Source of the DNA: Cochliopodium minus
Lineage: Eukaryota > Discosea > Himatismenida > Cochliopodiidae
Length of the DNA stretch: 51,530 nt
Reading direction: 5' to 3'
Assembly (NCBI GenBank): GCA_024220525.1
Contig: JAMYWO010000192.1
Coordinates: 1 to 51,530, forward strand
The notes under the pieces are model-generated. The model was given only the letters and a program-made list of their open reading frames with translations, did no database searches and was not told the DNA's origin. How positions within the stretch are numbered: the stretch's first letter is position 1; each line of letters starts with the position of its first letter. A program made the position numbers and the translations under genes. This document shows positions 34,835 through 47,295 of the stretch, one piece after another.

Positions 34835-37800
34835 ATGAAGAAAAAAGAAGAGGAGAAAGAAAAGAAGATATTTGATTATGTGATGGTTGTAGGAAAAGAA
34901 AATGGTTTAATATTTTTTTTCCTTTCAAATTTTTTCCTTCATTTACATTATATTCAATAAATAGCAAAAATAGAGATCACATATCGTTATCCTCCCATAT
35001 CAACTGAGAAAAAAGATCCAATGGCTCAAAATATAATGCAATTTTGTTTTCCAGAAGGAGAAGGGGTTGAAATTGTTCAAAAAGTGTAAAATGAAACAAA
35101 AAATAAACATTTTTGCCAAAAAAATCATTAATCTCCCCAAAATAAAAATGATTTTATGTGAATCAATAACATATCAAACAGGGAGATTAATAAAAATTCT
35201 TAAATTTTGCTTTCTTCTAAAAAATATTTATAAATTAAGGGAGGTAGAAACATTCTCCTTTGTATTGACTGAACAAACAGGAGAAAAGAGATATGGTTAT
35301 TGTAGAAGATTTTTTGGCAAAAAATCAGAATGTTATTGCATAGTCAGTTTCTTGTAATATTTCTTGAAAATATAAACATAATAATTTAATTGCTTCATTT
35401 TTCAATTTTTCACAGTCCATCCTTTGAATTATTCTCCAAAATATTGGATATAGTGGAGGAGAGAAGAAAGGTGAATAGAACATCTGTCTTTTCTTTTTTG
35501 CAAACCATGTTGGCAAAGCCTTTTCCAGAGCCTGGTGTAAAAACATCCAAATAATTCAATTAATCATAAAAAAAGAGAGTTAATTTAAGAGGAGATATAA
35601 TCTTTCAAATGAAAATGAATTTATATCCATAAAACAAAATTGAATTAATATAGCTTTGAAATTTCTATTTATCACTAAAATTAATTTTTTGATTTAATTT
35701 AATTCAATTAATCAATATTTAAATTAAATCAATATTTAAATTTTAATTTTAATTTTAAATCAATTGTTTAATAGGAAACAATAGAAGTGAAAACATTCGG
35801 GACGAAAGGAGGACAAGACACATATGAGTTGACATACCCTCTTGTGCAGAAAATATCGCTCAACTATGTTGATTATCAATTGCTCATGAATATTTTATCT
35901 GTAAATACTATATTAGGTAAAAAAAAAAACTTTGAAAATGAAATAAAAAATTTATTCAGTTTACTCATTAGATATTTTTAATATTCCAATATTGGAAGAT
36001 TATTTTTTATTTTATTTTTATTTTTATTTTAGATTTTATTTTAAAATTAGATTTTATTTCTTTTATATTTATTATTTTTATATTTTTTATTTTTTATTCA
36101 TTTTTATTTTAGATTATTTTAATTTTATATTTATTTTTTTTTCATTTATTTATTTTTATTATATTTATTTTTATTATATTTATTTTTTCTTTTTGAATAA
36201 AAGAAATGTTCAAGAGTATTTTGATAGAGAGACGTATTATAATAGTATCTGCATCTCTTTCGAAACTTTCCAACTGTGTGGCTTCCTTCAACAGTCTCAC
36301 TTTCCCCTTCACCTGGCATCACATCTACATCCCCGTTCTTCCTGTCTCCCTCATCGACTACTGCACTGCTCCCATGCCTTTTTGTGTTGGCATGTTGAAA
36401 GGTAGATTAGAGATTTTAAATAAAAAAAATAAAAATGAAAATAAAAAATAAATATAAAATATAAAAAATTAATAAATAAAAATAAAAATATAAATAAAAA
36501 TAGACAATAATAAATAAAAAATAAAAAATAAAAAATAAAAATAAAAATAAAAATAAATATAATAAATTAATATAAAATATAAAAAATTAATAAATAAAAA
36601 TAAAAATAAAAATATAAATAAAAATATACAAAAATAAATAAGATAAAGTAATAATAAAGAAATATGATAAAGTAATAAATAAAGAAATATGAATTCAATC
36701 AAAATTAATAAAAAAAATTTAAAAATACAAAAAAATTTCAATAAAATAAATTTTAAAAAAGAAATGAAAATTTAAATAAAATAAAGAACAAATATAATAA
36801 AATAATTTTATATTTAATAAATAATTTCTTGATTATTTATTGAAAATAAACAAAAAGTTATTATTATTATTATAATTATTATTATTATTCAATTTTTTTT
36901 ATTAGTTCATCTTTGTATATTGGAAAAGATGCCATTGGAAGAAGTGGTTGTGTTAGATTTAGACGAGGACTGTTTCTTGGCAAAGCCAGCTAAATTCGTG
37001 ATACCTTACTCCCTCGAATCCCAACTTAAACGCAATTTGAAATCTCTCAAAAAACTTGGTAATTACAACTTTCTAATTTTTTATTTTTATTTTTATTTTT
37101 TATTATTTTGAGCAATAAATTTTTTTATTTTTAAATTTTAATTTTCTTTTCTTTCATTGTATCTTATGTTTATTTTTCATTTTTCATTTTTATTTTAAAT
37201 TATAATCGTAAAAATTTTTATTTTTATTTTTATTTTTGAATGTTATTTTTTTACACTTTAAAAAGTTTTTATTTTTATTTAATATTAACCATTTTTTTGA
37301 AATTTTTAAAAGTGTTTTTAATATTAATAGTTTTTTAGAATTAATAGTTTTTATTTTGGTTTTTATGTTTCTAATATTATTGGTTGTTTTTTGAAATTTT
37401 TATTTTAAATATTTATTCACTTCATTTTAATTTAAATATTTATTTACTTTATTTTATTTATTTAAATATTTATTTACTTCTTTTTAATTTAAATATTTAT
37501 TTTTTTACTGTTTAAATATTTTTTTGTTTTTTTTTTCCCAGGCCCAAATTATTTTAAGGATCCACAAACACAATTATCGAGGCAAATAGACAAGGAAAAG
37601 GGATACGAAATGATTTTTTCTTCGATTTTTCAACAGTTTTTTTTTTCCGTGTTTACTGGTTATGAACGTCATTTCGGAACCAAATGTAGATTTGATCCTC
37701 TCAATTTCGCAGAAACAAAAGATCAACAAACCAAAAAAGTAAAACAAAAAAAAAAAATTATTTTTTATTTTTTATTTTTTATTTTTTATTTTTTATTTTT

Positions 37801-39531
37801 TATTTTTTATTTTTTATTTTTTATTTTTTATTTTTGATTTTTTATTTTTTATTTTTTATTTTTTATTTTTTACTTTTTTACCTTTTTTATTTTTATTAAT
37901 TATTTTTTTACTTTTTTACTTTTTATTTTGCATTAAAATTTTATTTTATTTTTATTTACTTTCATTAAAATTTTTTAATTCAAAATTTATTTTTATTTTT
38001 AAAAAAAGTTTGTGGACGATTTTTCGATGTGTCAGATGTTTGAGGTGTTTATGAGGGAGCAAGAAACGAAAACTAATAAGTATCAATTTGAAGACAAAAC
38101 TGAAATCCTCTCCTGTCTCTCCACCCCTGTCCTCAAAGACAAAAAAAAAAGTAAAAATAAATAATACACAAAAATTAAAGATAAATCAATAAAAATGTAA
38201 ATAATAAAAATAATAAAATAATTAAAAAATAAAAATAATAAAAAAGTAAAAATAAATAATAAATAAAAATTAAAACAAAAAATAAAAAATAAAAAATAAA
38301 AAATAAAAAATAAAAAATAAATAAAATAAAAATAATAAAAAAAAAAAAAAGTAAAAATAAAAAATAAATAAGAATAAAAATAAAAAAATAAAAATAATAA
38401 ACTAACAAAAAATTAAATAAAATAAAGTTAAAAATAAAAATAAAGTTAAAAATAAAAATAAAAATAATTCTTTTTTTTTTTTTGTTAGGCGGATCGATAA
38501 TAAAAGATATTTTCCAAAGAAAGAAAAAGGGGAGTAGTGAATCATTGTCTAGAAGTTCAGAGAGGATAAGCACCATTTCTAGTGATGATAATGGAAACAA
38601 AATGAGTTCCTCCTCCAAATCCATCGTCATGGACAGGTCTTCTCAACGTGTTCCCAACAATTCTCAAAGCATGAACAATTTAAAGTATAATATAAATAAT
38701 TTATTATTTTTTATTTTATTTTTATTTATTTATTTATTTTTTATTTTTTTATTTAGTTTTTTATTTTTTTTTATTTTTTCTTTTTTTATTTTTTTATTTT
38801 TAAATTATTTAATAGGATTGATGATGATTTGTCAAATAACAATGAGGGAATTTTGGAGGATAGTAGTATTAAGAAAACGAAGAAGGGAAGTTTCATGAAA
38901 AAAGCTTTCAACAAAATTTTCCACAAAAAACACAGTTCTGTCCCTCAACACATCAACGAAAACAGAAATATTCACAATTCTCCCAACAACTCTACGATCA
39001 CTCCCAACAACAAGAATAATCCAAGTCCAAACGATAATTCCCAAACAAAAACTAATGATCCAAACAAAAACAGGTTTTTCTTTTAATTTATTTTTTAATT
39101 TCATTTTTTAATTTTATTTTTTAATTTCATTTATTAAATTTTATTTTTTTATTTCATCAATAATTTTGTTTTAATTTTTAATTTATAAATAGGAGTGTTG
39201 GTGGAAATTCACAAAGCCCTCTTTTGAATAAAACTAATCCCAATATAAATAGTAATACCAGAAAAGTTCAATCTGTTTTTATTCACAATGATCAAAAAGG
39301 TTTTTTTTTTAAAATTTTTATTTTTATTTTCATTTTTTTATTTTTTTTATTATTTCAGGATCTTTGTTGGAAAACATTAATAATGAGGGAGAAACAATGA
39401 ACAGATCTTCCACTGTTTCTGTAACTTCTTCCAACCCTTCTATTTCTGTACCTACCCCAACTAAATCTAATCTTTCTGTTCATGAACAGTGGTTGGAAAA
39501 TAAGAAAAAAAAAGAAAATCTACAAAATTAA
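34835..39531 (+). CDS. DENN-domain protein (Rab GEF type)
   Basis: Thirteen exons: 34835-34904, 34965-35083, 35244-35353, 35416-35536, 35775-35916, 36204-36401, 36906-37058, 37542-37738, 38009-38150, 38489-38684, 38816-39073, 39193-39299 and 39359-39531; about 661 residues. The uDENN part includes FDYVMVVG, PPISTEKKDP and FCFPEGEG; the linker has PFPEPGETIEVKTFG; the core DENN part has SILIERRIIIVSASLSKLS, FTWHHIYIPVLP and PMPFCVGM; the dDENN part follows to about residue 420. The last 230 residues are Ser/Asn-rich and disordered. DENN proteins exchange nucleotide on Rab GTPases in membrane traffic. Which Rab is not inferable. Long introns (36402-36905, 37059-37541, 38151-38488) are filled with A/T simple repeats; nothing else is seen in them. 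Confidence 0.92.
37756..37870. repeat. (TTTTTTA)n heptamer tract in a DENN intron
   Basis: About 16 units of the heptamer with one G substitution. It directly follows the exon 37542-37738. The encoded FYFLFFI repeat is a translation artefact. Confidence 0.9.
38270..38330. repeat. (TAAAAAA)n tract in a DENN intron
   Basis: A short run of the complementary heptamer inside intron 38151-38488, surrounded by less regular A-rich sequence. Confidence 0.8.
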
Positions 39532-39671
39532 ATTTAAAATATATTCAAAAAAAACTGTAAAAGAAAAATAAATAAAATTTTTTTTATTTTTTATTTTTTA
39601 AAGGAAATATTTATCAAATAATTTAATTTTTTAAAAACTTTTTTTGGTTTGATTTTGTTTTTTTGAAAAAG

Positions 39672-40064
39672 TTATTTTGTAATTTCCTCATTAAGAACTT
39701 TGGAAGTGATTCCTTGAGTAAAAGCAAAACCTCTGTATCTCCATCTCTTCTTCTCACCTCCTTCTTGTTTGACCTTCTCTTTCTTTTCTTGTTTCTTTTT
39801 CTTCAAGGTGATAATTTTTCCAACTTTCTCCATTTCTGCAATGAGATGGTGATTTCTTGGTCTGTAAGTTCTTGTCAAAAAAATATAGATGTAGCTAGGC
39901 AAAATGCTGGTAGCAACAATGAGAAGAATACTGAAATAGAAAACGGGAGTTGCCAACAAACGATAGAAAACCCAGTAATATTCTGGTCCTATTCCCGATC
40001 CTGAGTACAATGCGGCATAAACCACATTCCAAACAAAAAACAAGAACAAAGATCCCCAAACAAC
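39672..40064 (-). CDS. P4-ATPase (phospholipid flippase), last exon only
   Basis: One open exon of 130 codons plus stop, starting after a TAG acceptor at 40065-40067 and in phase 0. It reads VVWGSLFLFFVWNVVY, YYWVFYRLLATP, two or three hydrophobic helices, then ILPSYIYIFLTRTYRP, HHLIAEME and near the end RYRGFAFTQG. This is the last transmembrane part and cytosolic tail of type IV P-type ATPases, which flip phospholipids to the cytosolic leaflet; the RGFAF motif is the regulatory tail signature. No upstream P4-ATPase exon (phosphorylation DKTGT, actuator or nucleotide-binding regions) exists in the window. The next exon on the same strand, across a repeat containing an N, belongs to a CLU protein. 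The 5' part is therefore missing, probably through a false join. Confidence 0.85.
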   Translation of the reverse strand, partial: VVWGSLFLFFVWNVVYAALYSGSGIGPEYYWVFYRLLATPVFYFSILLIVATSILPSYIYIFLTRTYRPRNHHLIAEMEKVGKIITLKKKKQEKKEKVKQEGGEKKRWRYRGFAFTQGITSKVLNEEITK

Positions 40065-40068
40065 CTAT

Positions 40069-40236
40069 NATTTTTATTTTTATTTTTATTTTTATTTTTA
40101 TTTTTATTTTTATTTTTATTTTTATTTTTATTATTTTTTATTTTTTTATTTTATTTTTATTTTTATTTTTATTTTTATTATTTTTTATTTTTTTATTTTA
40201 TTTATATTTATTTTTTTATATTTATTTTTTTATTAC
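40069..40236. repeat. Ambiguous base followed by (TTTTTA)n tract
   Basis: An isolated N at 40069, then about ten 6-nt units and irregular T-rich sequence. It separates the P4-ATPase exon from the last CLU exon and is a probable assembly join. Confidence 0.85.
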
Positions 40237-43200
40237 TTTCAAACCGGTCATGTCTTGAATGGTGCTGAACAAATAGAATTTGCAGTCAAGGTACTCATTG
40301 GTGGAGTCAAAGATGTGTTCTTTGAGGTTGTGAGGAAAAAGAGGCCAGTTCAACTTGTTCAAATTGAAATAAGAATCCAACTCTTTCGTTACGTATGATG
40401 ACCAGTACACTTTTGACTGTGACGTGTTTGCAAAAACTAATATTTTAAAATTAAAAATAAAAAAAAATATAAATTTATTTTGAAATTAAAAAATCATAAA
40501 AAAAATCGTAAAAAAAAAAAAAAAAAATGAAAATTTTTGAAACATTTTTGGTTGTAAACTTTTGAAAAATTAATTAGTCAATAAAAATAATAAAAAATAA
40601 AAAAAAATAAAAATAAAAACTAAAAAATGAAAAACAAAAAAAAAAAAAAAAAATAAAAGATTAAAAATTAATTAATAAAAAATAAAAAATAAAAAATAAA
40701 AAATTAAAATCAAAGATTAAAAATTAATTAATAATAAAAATAACTATTTATAAAATAAGAAATAAAAAATAAAAAATAAAAAATAAAAAATAAAAAATTA
40801 AAAATTAAAAATTAAAATCAAAATTAAAAAATAAAAAATAAAAAAAAAAAATAAAAGATTAAAAATTAATTAATAAAAAATAAAAAATAAAAAATAAAAA
40901 ATAAAAAATTAAAAATTAAAAATTAAAAATTAAAATCAAAATTAAAAAATAAGAAATAAAAAATAAAAATAAAAAATAAAAAAATAAAAAATAAAATTGA
41001 TGGGAACCTAAATTGAGAAATTGAGTGGCGATGATACGATAAGGCTCATCAGTGCAGACTTTGAGGTTTTTCATTTCTTGACGGAGAAGAGTTCTCATTT
41101 GGCACTTGATGATTCTAGCGACCATGTTGCAAAGAAGGAGGTCCGTGTAGTTTGTTTTCTTCACCATCTTCTTCACCACTTCTCCCAACTGTCTCATGTT
41201 CACGCCATAACTATGCAGTGTTTCCGTCTTTTTTTTTTTTAATATTTTTTTTTTTAATATTTTTTATTTCTTTTATTTTTAATATTTTTTTTATTTTTTA
41301 TTTTTTTTTTTATTTCTTTCATTTCTTTTATTTTTTTTATTTATTTTTATTTATTTTTATTTATTTTTATTTATTTTTTTTATTTATTTTTTATTTTTTA
41401 TTTTTAATATTTTTTATTTTTTTATTTTTTTTATTTTTTAAATTTTTTAACATTTATTTTTATTTTATTTATTTTACTAAACGAAAGTTGATGAGATTCT
41501 TCTCAATTTTGATTTCAGAGTTCATGAGATCGTAAAGTTCTTTTGCAACAAAAGAAATGGTGGAGTAATAAAGATCTTTTGTAGCAACTAATGAAATAAA
41601 AATTTTAAATAATTTTATTTTTTTTAATTTAAAATTTTTTCATTAAATATTTTTTTATTTTATTTTTTTATAATTTTTGTAATTTTTTTTATTTTTTTAA
41701 TTTTAATTTTTTGTTAATTATTTTTTTGATTTTATTTTTTTATTTTTTGTTAATTATTTTTAAAAATTTATTTAAAATTTTTATTTCTTTAATTAATTTT
41801 TTTTGAATGATTTTTTTTTTTACTTTTGATTTCTTTGTTGTGTTCTTTCTTGTCAGGTTGACCTTTGATGAATTGACTAAAGGCATCAGAACAAAGGGGG
41901 AAGAGTTTAAAATTGGTGACAAACTCACATCTCAGCATTTGAAAAAGATGTCCGTTTTTAAACTTTTTGTTGGGTGTTTGTGGAGGCAAAACTCTTGAGA
42001 AATCCAACAAATAATATCTTCCATCTGTCCCTATATATATTTAAAAAATAATTAAATCAAAACAAATTAAAGATTTAAAATGAAAGATTAAATAAATTAA
42101 AAAAAAAATAAAATTGAAAACATTTTTAAAATAATTGTAAAAAATAAAATAAAAAATAATTTGATAAAATTAAAATTGAAAATTTTTTAATAAATAAAAT
42201 GTTTATAAAAAAATGATATGATATTGAAATAATGAATCAAATAATCAAAAAATAAATATTTTTAAAAACTAAATTAAAAAGTTTAAAAAAATTTAAAAAT
42301 GATTAAAATTTATTTAAACAATTTTAAAAAAATAAAAAAATAAATGCAAAGAATAATCAAAAAAAATTCAAAAAAATCAAAAAATTTGTAAATTTTTTAC
42401 CTTTATGCCCTTCTACATCCACCCCTGTGGCCATAATGGTGTTGGAAGAACCACATGAATGAGGCTTCAAGTTGAGTTGTTTGCAAGATTCTTCTATCAA
42501 CCCATTAAACTTTGGATCATCTTTGTGGATCGTCACAGCTGCGTCACTAGATCCGTATATCAAAGATCCCCTTGACAAAGGCAATAAACTTGAAGCTATC
42601 AGCCTAAATCCCTCTGAATAATTTTTTAATCATTTTTTTTTATTTAATTTTATTTAATATTTTTTAATCACTTTTTTATTTTTATTTTTATTTTAATTCA
42701 ATCTTTTTTATTTTTTTATTTTTTATTATTTATTTTATTGAATCATTTTGTTTTATTTTATTATTATATTTTGATTTTAATGATATTTTTTGAAATAGTT
42801 ATTGATATATTTTTTTAAAAAAAATATTTTTAATTATTTAATTTTTTGATATTATTTTAAAAATCTTCTAATTGATTTTTTAATTGTTTAATTATTGATA
42901 TATTTCGAACTTTTTAATCAATATTTTTTGAAATAGTTATTGATAAATTTTTTTAAAAAAAATACTTTAATAATTTATTTTTTTATTAATTTTTTATTTA
43001 TTTAATTTTTTAATAGTGTTTAATTATTGATTTTTTTCTTTATTTGTTTATTTACGGTAATCTATCAGAGCCATGAGAGGGAAGGAAAGTCCGTGCGTTT
43101 TTTTAGAGAATAGAGCTTTGAGACCTTTCAACTCGTGTCCTGCAACTTTAGAGGCGTAAAAGTCAGACTTGAAAACATCCCCACTATCCACTGCAAACTT

Positions 43201-46200
43201 GAACAAGATATTTCTCACTATGTATTTCTTTAAAAAATAAAATAAAAAATAAAAATTAAATAAAAAATAAAAATAAAATATAAAATAAAAATAAAAATAA
43301 AATAAAAAATAAAAAACTTCTTTTAAAAATAAAGTAAAAATAAAAATTAAAATGTGTTTAAAAAATATTTAAAAAATGATAAAACAAAAAAATAAATTGA
43401 TAAAAAATATTATTAATATAAAATATAAAAATAAAAAATAAACAAAAATATAAAAATAAACAAAAATATAAAAATAAATACAAATTTTTTAAAAAAAAAA
43501 TTAAAAATTGAAATTTAAAAAATAAAAAAATAAAAAGAATATTTTTTTTTACCTCTCCACCTATCACACCACCTATTGAAACAGGTTTGATAGTTTTCTT
43601 TTCTACAGGCTGGTAGACTTCACTGATGATGATACGGCCATACCTTCTTGCAGAATTGAGGAAATCGGTGGTCAATCTGAGCAAAGTGGTGTACGCTTCC
43701 AACTCTTTCTCTTCGTTTATTTCTGTGGTACTTGACAATAATTCTACAGCTTCCTGGAAAATTGAATTAAAGTTGTCTTGTATTATTGGTATCTTTTTCT
43801 CTTTTAAAAAATAAAAATATTAAATTGAATAAAAAAAAAATAAAATATAATTAAATACAAATTAAATAAATTATAAAAATAATCAAGTAAAAAATAATCA
43901 AGTAAAAAATAAATTATAAAAATAAAAATAAAGTAAAAAAATAAGAAATAATAATAATAAAAAAATAAACAAAACATCAATAATAAAATAAAAAAAAATA
44001 AATAATAAAAAAAATAAAACATCATAAAAAAAATAAAATAAAAAATAAATTTATAAACCTTTCTCTTCTACTTTCTTTTTTTGAGAATTCTTGTTTTTGT
44101 TTTTGTACAAAGTTTCTCCTTCTCCACTGCTCATTTCTTCTTCCTCATACTTACTCCTTAAAGAAGAAAAGCTGCTGTCCAAGTTGCTTTCTTTCTCGTC
44201 ATCGTCATCTTCGTCAGAACTCTGAGAATCTTCTTGATAATTGTCTTTCCCCTCTCCTTTTCCTTCGCCCGAACTGTTAGCATCTTCTTGGTAATTACTT
44301 TTGTCCCTCTTTTCCTTTTCCTTTTCTTTTTCTTTCTTAGGTTTTGTTGCCTTTTTCTCTTCTTCATCATCACTGCTGCTACTTGGATCTTCTTGATAAT
44401 TGCTTTTGCTTTCTCCTTTATCTTCTTCAGAGACAGAGTCTTGTTGGTAATTACTTTTCTTTTTGCTTGATTTTTCTTTTTTTGAGGGAATTTCCGTTTT
44501 GTTTGTTTTCTTTTTTTCTTCTTCTTCACTACTGCTACTTGGATCTTCTTGGTAGTTACTCTTACTATCTCCTTTCTCATCTTCACTTGAAGGATCTTCT
44601 TGGTAATTGCTTTTGCTTTCTCCTTTATCCTCTTCAGAGACAGAGTCTTGTTGGTAATTACTTTTCTTTTTGCTTGATTTTTCTTTTTTTGAGGGAATTT
44701 CCGTTTTGTTTGTTTTCTTTTTTTCTTCTTCTTCACTACTGCTACTTGGATCTTCTTGGTAATTGCTCTTACTATCTCCTTTCTCATCTTCGCTTGAAGG
44801 ATCTTCTTGATAATTGCTTTTAATTTCACCTTTATCTTCAGAGACAGAGTCTTGAGTACTGTTTTCTTTGCTGTTATTAGAAGATAAAGGAGATTTGGTA
44901 AGAGAATCATTATTGGAAGGAATCTCAACATTTCTAGGAGAAAGGTTTTTCAGTTTGAATTGTTGAATTGCAAAAGATTGTTCTTTTTTGGGAGACAAAT
45001 GTTCTTGATCGAAAAATTTGACAGCAGTCCTATTTTTCCTTACTTCATCATAAGTATCCTTTTCATCATCGGTGAGATGTTCGCTAGATTCTTCGAAATC
45101 ACCAGGATCAACACCAATCCTCCCACCCAACAAAATTTCGTTTTTAGTTTTCTGCCAATTGTTGAGATTAATCTTTGTTCTAGAGCTAGTAGAGATCATT
45201 TCAGGTTTGTTGGGTTTGAAAGCATTCTTCATTTCTTGTAAGATATTGAGGGTATCCATGGGGAGATCCTTTATGTTTTCTTTGTTCTCTTTGAGCTTTT
45301 TAACACGAGATCTTGTCATGGTGAATTTCGGGGTTGCTTTTGGCTTTTCCTCTACTTTTTCTTGAGTTGTGGTCATTGTTTTGAGATCTTTCATTATATC
45401 GGTAAGTTTGGATTGTAAAATGGAGAGTCTGCTTTCTGAACGATATCTTTGAGGAACACTTAGGGGCAATCGGAGGATGTTTTCCCTTCTTTTCTTTAGA
45501 GTTTCTTCCTTATCTTGTCTTTTATTTTGAATTTTTGTGATAACATCAACCCATTTGGCTTTTTAAAAGAATATTTAGTTTTTTTTTTTTCAATAATATA
45601 ATTTTTTTTTTAAAAAAAAAGTGTTTTTTGTAATTACAAGTTGCTTCCAAGTCAGTACATTTAAATGTTAATCCTTTCCCAGGAGTTAAAGCATTAGGAT
45701 TATTGTTGTTATTAAAAGGCTTTGCAAAGATACTTCTATTTATGTTTCCCACACTCAAAATCACTCTGAAAGGATCTTCATCTTCTTTTTTGATCAACTC
45801 GAAACGAGTACTGTTGGAGGATCTTTCAATGGTAAATTCTTGAAGATCAACTTTGAGAATGGGAGCAAAAGCAGGAACTTCATTTTTCATTGATTTTCTG
45901 AGAGAGTTTTTGTCTTGGAAAGAAAAAACTTTCAACTTCTTCCCTTTTATCTCCACTCTTGTAGGAACAAAGTTTTTCTCTCCTGGTTGTTTTAGTTCCA
46001 GTAATCCTTCGCAGTCAAAATTTGATCTCTGTGAAGATTCTTCCAACAAAGAACTAAAATTTTTGTAAAACTCCATCAGTTCGTCCTTTAAAATGAAAAT
46101 AAATAAACAAATAAAAAATAAAAAGTTTTTTTGAACTAAAAATTTGTTACCTTTAATATTGCTTCCAATTCTGTTTTAAGCTGTTTTTAATAAAAAATAA

Positions 46201-47214
46201 AATTTCACTTTTATAAAAAAATTTTTTTTTTCTTTTACAATTAAAATAGGTCTGGGATCAAGCTTCTTTGTTCTTAACAAGTCGTACAAAGGAGAGGAGA
46301 TGGAGAGAGCAATATTGATGAGGGGCTTTTCTTCTTCAAGGTAGGTAGACATGATCTTTTCGAATAACTCCCACATCTCACTTGATTTGCGAACAGTCAA
46401 TCTCCTTATTTTGTTTATCAACTCTGCTACTTCTTTCCAGAAGAAATACTTCTTTTCTGAGCTCTTTTTCTTTAACATCTTTGTGAATTCTTCGTTTGCT
46501 TTGTAATTTTGGGAGATGTTGTCCAACAGAGATCCGAGATCATTTGATATCGAAGTCAATAGATCTGTGTTTGATGTATTTTTCTCCTATTTTAATTTAA
46601 TTTGTAAATTTAGATAATAATTGTCCTTTGATAATTTGATTCATTAAAGAAAGGATTCTTGATTTATGATCAATTTTTTAAAGTTTTTATAAATATTTTT
46701 AGTATAATATTCAATTTTGAATTCCATTTTGTCATTCTTTTAACTCAAAAATAAAGATAAAAATGTTTTGCTTGAATTGAATATAAATTTACAATCCATC
46801 TGTAGAATAATTTATCATCTTTGAGGAAATGATCATCACATACATGCCTAAAATATCCGATCCTCATCAATTCATTTCCCAATTCCAATGCTTCTTTTCT
46901 TGATTTAGCATGATTGTTATCAACAAGCCATGAAACCAATTCTTTGCCTAAATTTTGTTTTTATGAAAAATATTATCAAAGGTATTCAAATCAATATATT
47001 AGTGATGCAAAGATGAGAATATACCCAAAAAACAATTTTCATATAATTTGAACATGTATTTTCTATTTTTGACTTTGATTCCATTCTTTTCATTTCTAAG
47101 AGCTTTGATCAGATTCTCCAATTTTCCAGTATCATGGATGGGAGAAAGGATATTACCTCTTGAATTACCCAATAAACTGATTAATTTCTTTGTTGATTTA
47201 GAGGAATCTCTCAT
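40237..47214 (-). CDS. DEP - BAR-like - PH - disordered - CLU multidomain protein, 3' end missing
   Basis: Thirteen exons: 47025-47214, 46793-46947, 46239-46586, 46151-46180, 45638-46085, 44059-45558, 43553-43800, 43056-43227, 42401-42613, 41824-42030, 41478-41587, 41008-41227 and 40237-40436; 1347 codons without stop, all phases closing. Residues about 48-115 are a DEP domain (KELVSWLVDN, ELMRIGYFRHV). About 116-260 is a helical BAR-like region. About 262-402 is a PH domain (CEGLLELKQPG ... SKWVDVITKIQ). About 430-885 is charged and disordered, with nine SNYQED-type motifs. About 890-1347 is a CLU domain (YGRIIISE, DFYASKVAGHELKGL, LIYGSSDAAVTI, DVEGHKGTDGRYYLLD, LHSYGVNMRQLG), as in the clustered-mitochondria proteins that bind mRNA. 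The TPR end is absent; sequence stops at a repeat. Introns 40437-41007, 42614-43055 and 43228-43552 hold only A/T repeats. Confidence 0.8.
40680..41000. repeat. A-rich simple repeats in a CLU intron
   Basis: Several blocks of (TAAAAAA)n interleaved with (TTAAAAA) units and a duplicated segment of about 125 nt containing AAAGATTAAAAATTAATTAATAAAA-like sequence. No exon is visible. Confidence 0.75.
44400..44830 (-). repeat. 207-bp coding tandem repeat, about two copies
   Basis: Within exon 44059-45558 a 69-residue unit (SKSNYQEDPSSEDEKGD ... SEEDKGE) occurs twice in a row with nearly identical DNA, one start near 44401 matching one near 44608. Within each unit the shorter SNYQED/SNYQQD motif repeats three times. 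Near-identity at synonymous sites points to recent duplication or gene conversion. Confidence 0.88.
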
Positions 47215-47295
47215 TTTTTTTTTTATTTTTTATTATATTTTATTTTTTTATTATTTTTTATTTTTTTTATTATTTTTTATTTTTTTTAAATATTT

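Noticed and set aside
35067-35357. Open frame overlapping DENN introns
   Set aside because: It runs through the intron 35084-35243 and out of the DENN frame; the spliced version gives recognisable uDENN sequence.
43801-44058. A gene boundary between the PH/linker part and the CLU part (frame stops three codons past the donor)
   Set aside because: The CLU-side exon has no start codon and no upstream exon candidate in this A/T tract, whereas splicing 44059 to 43800 closes in phase.
44158-44931. Lysine-rich and leucine/cysteine-rich alternative frames over the disordered linker
   Set aside because: They are shadows of the SNYQED repeat coding frame, which closes in phase with PH upstream and CLU downstream.
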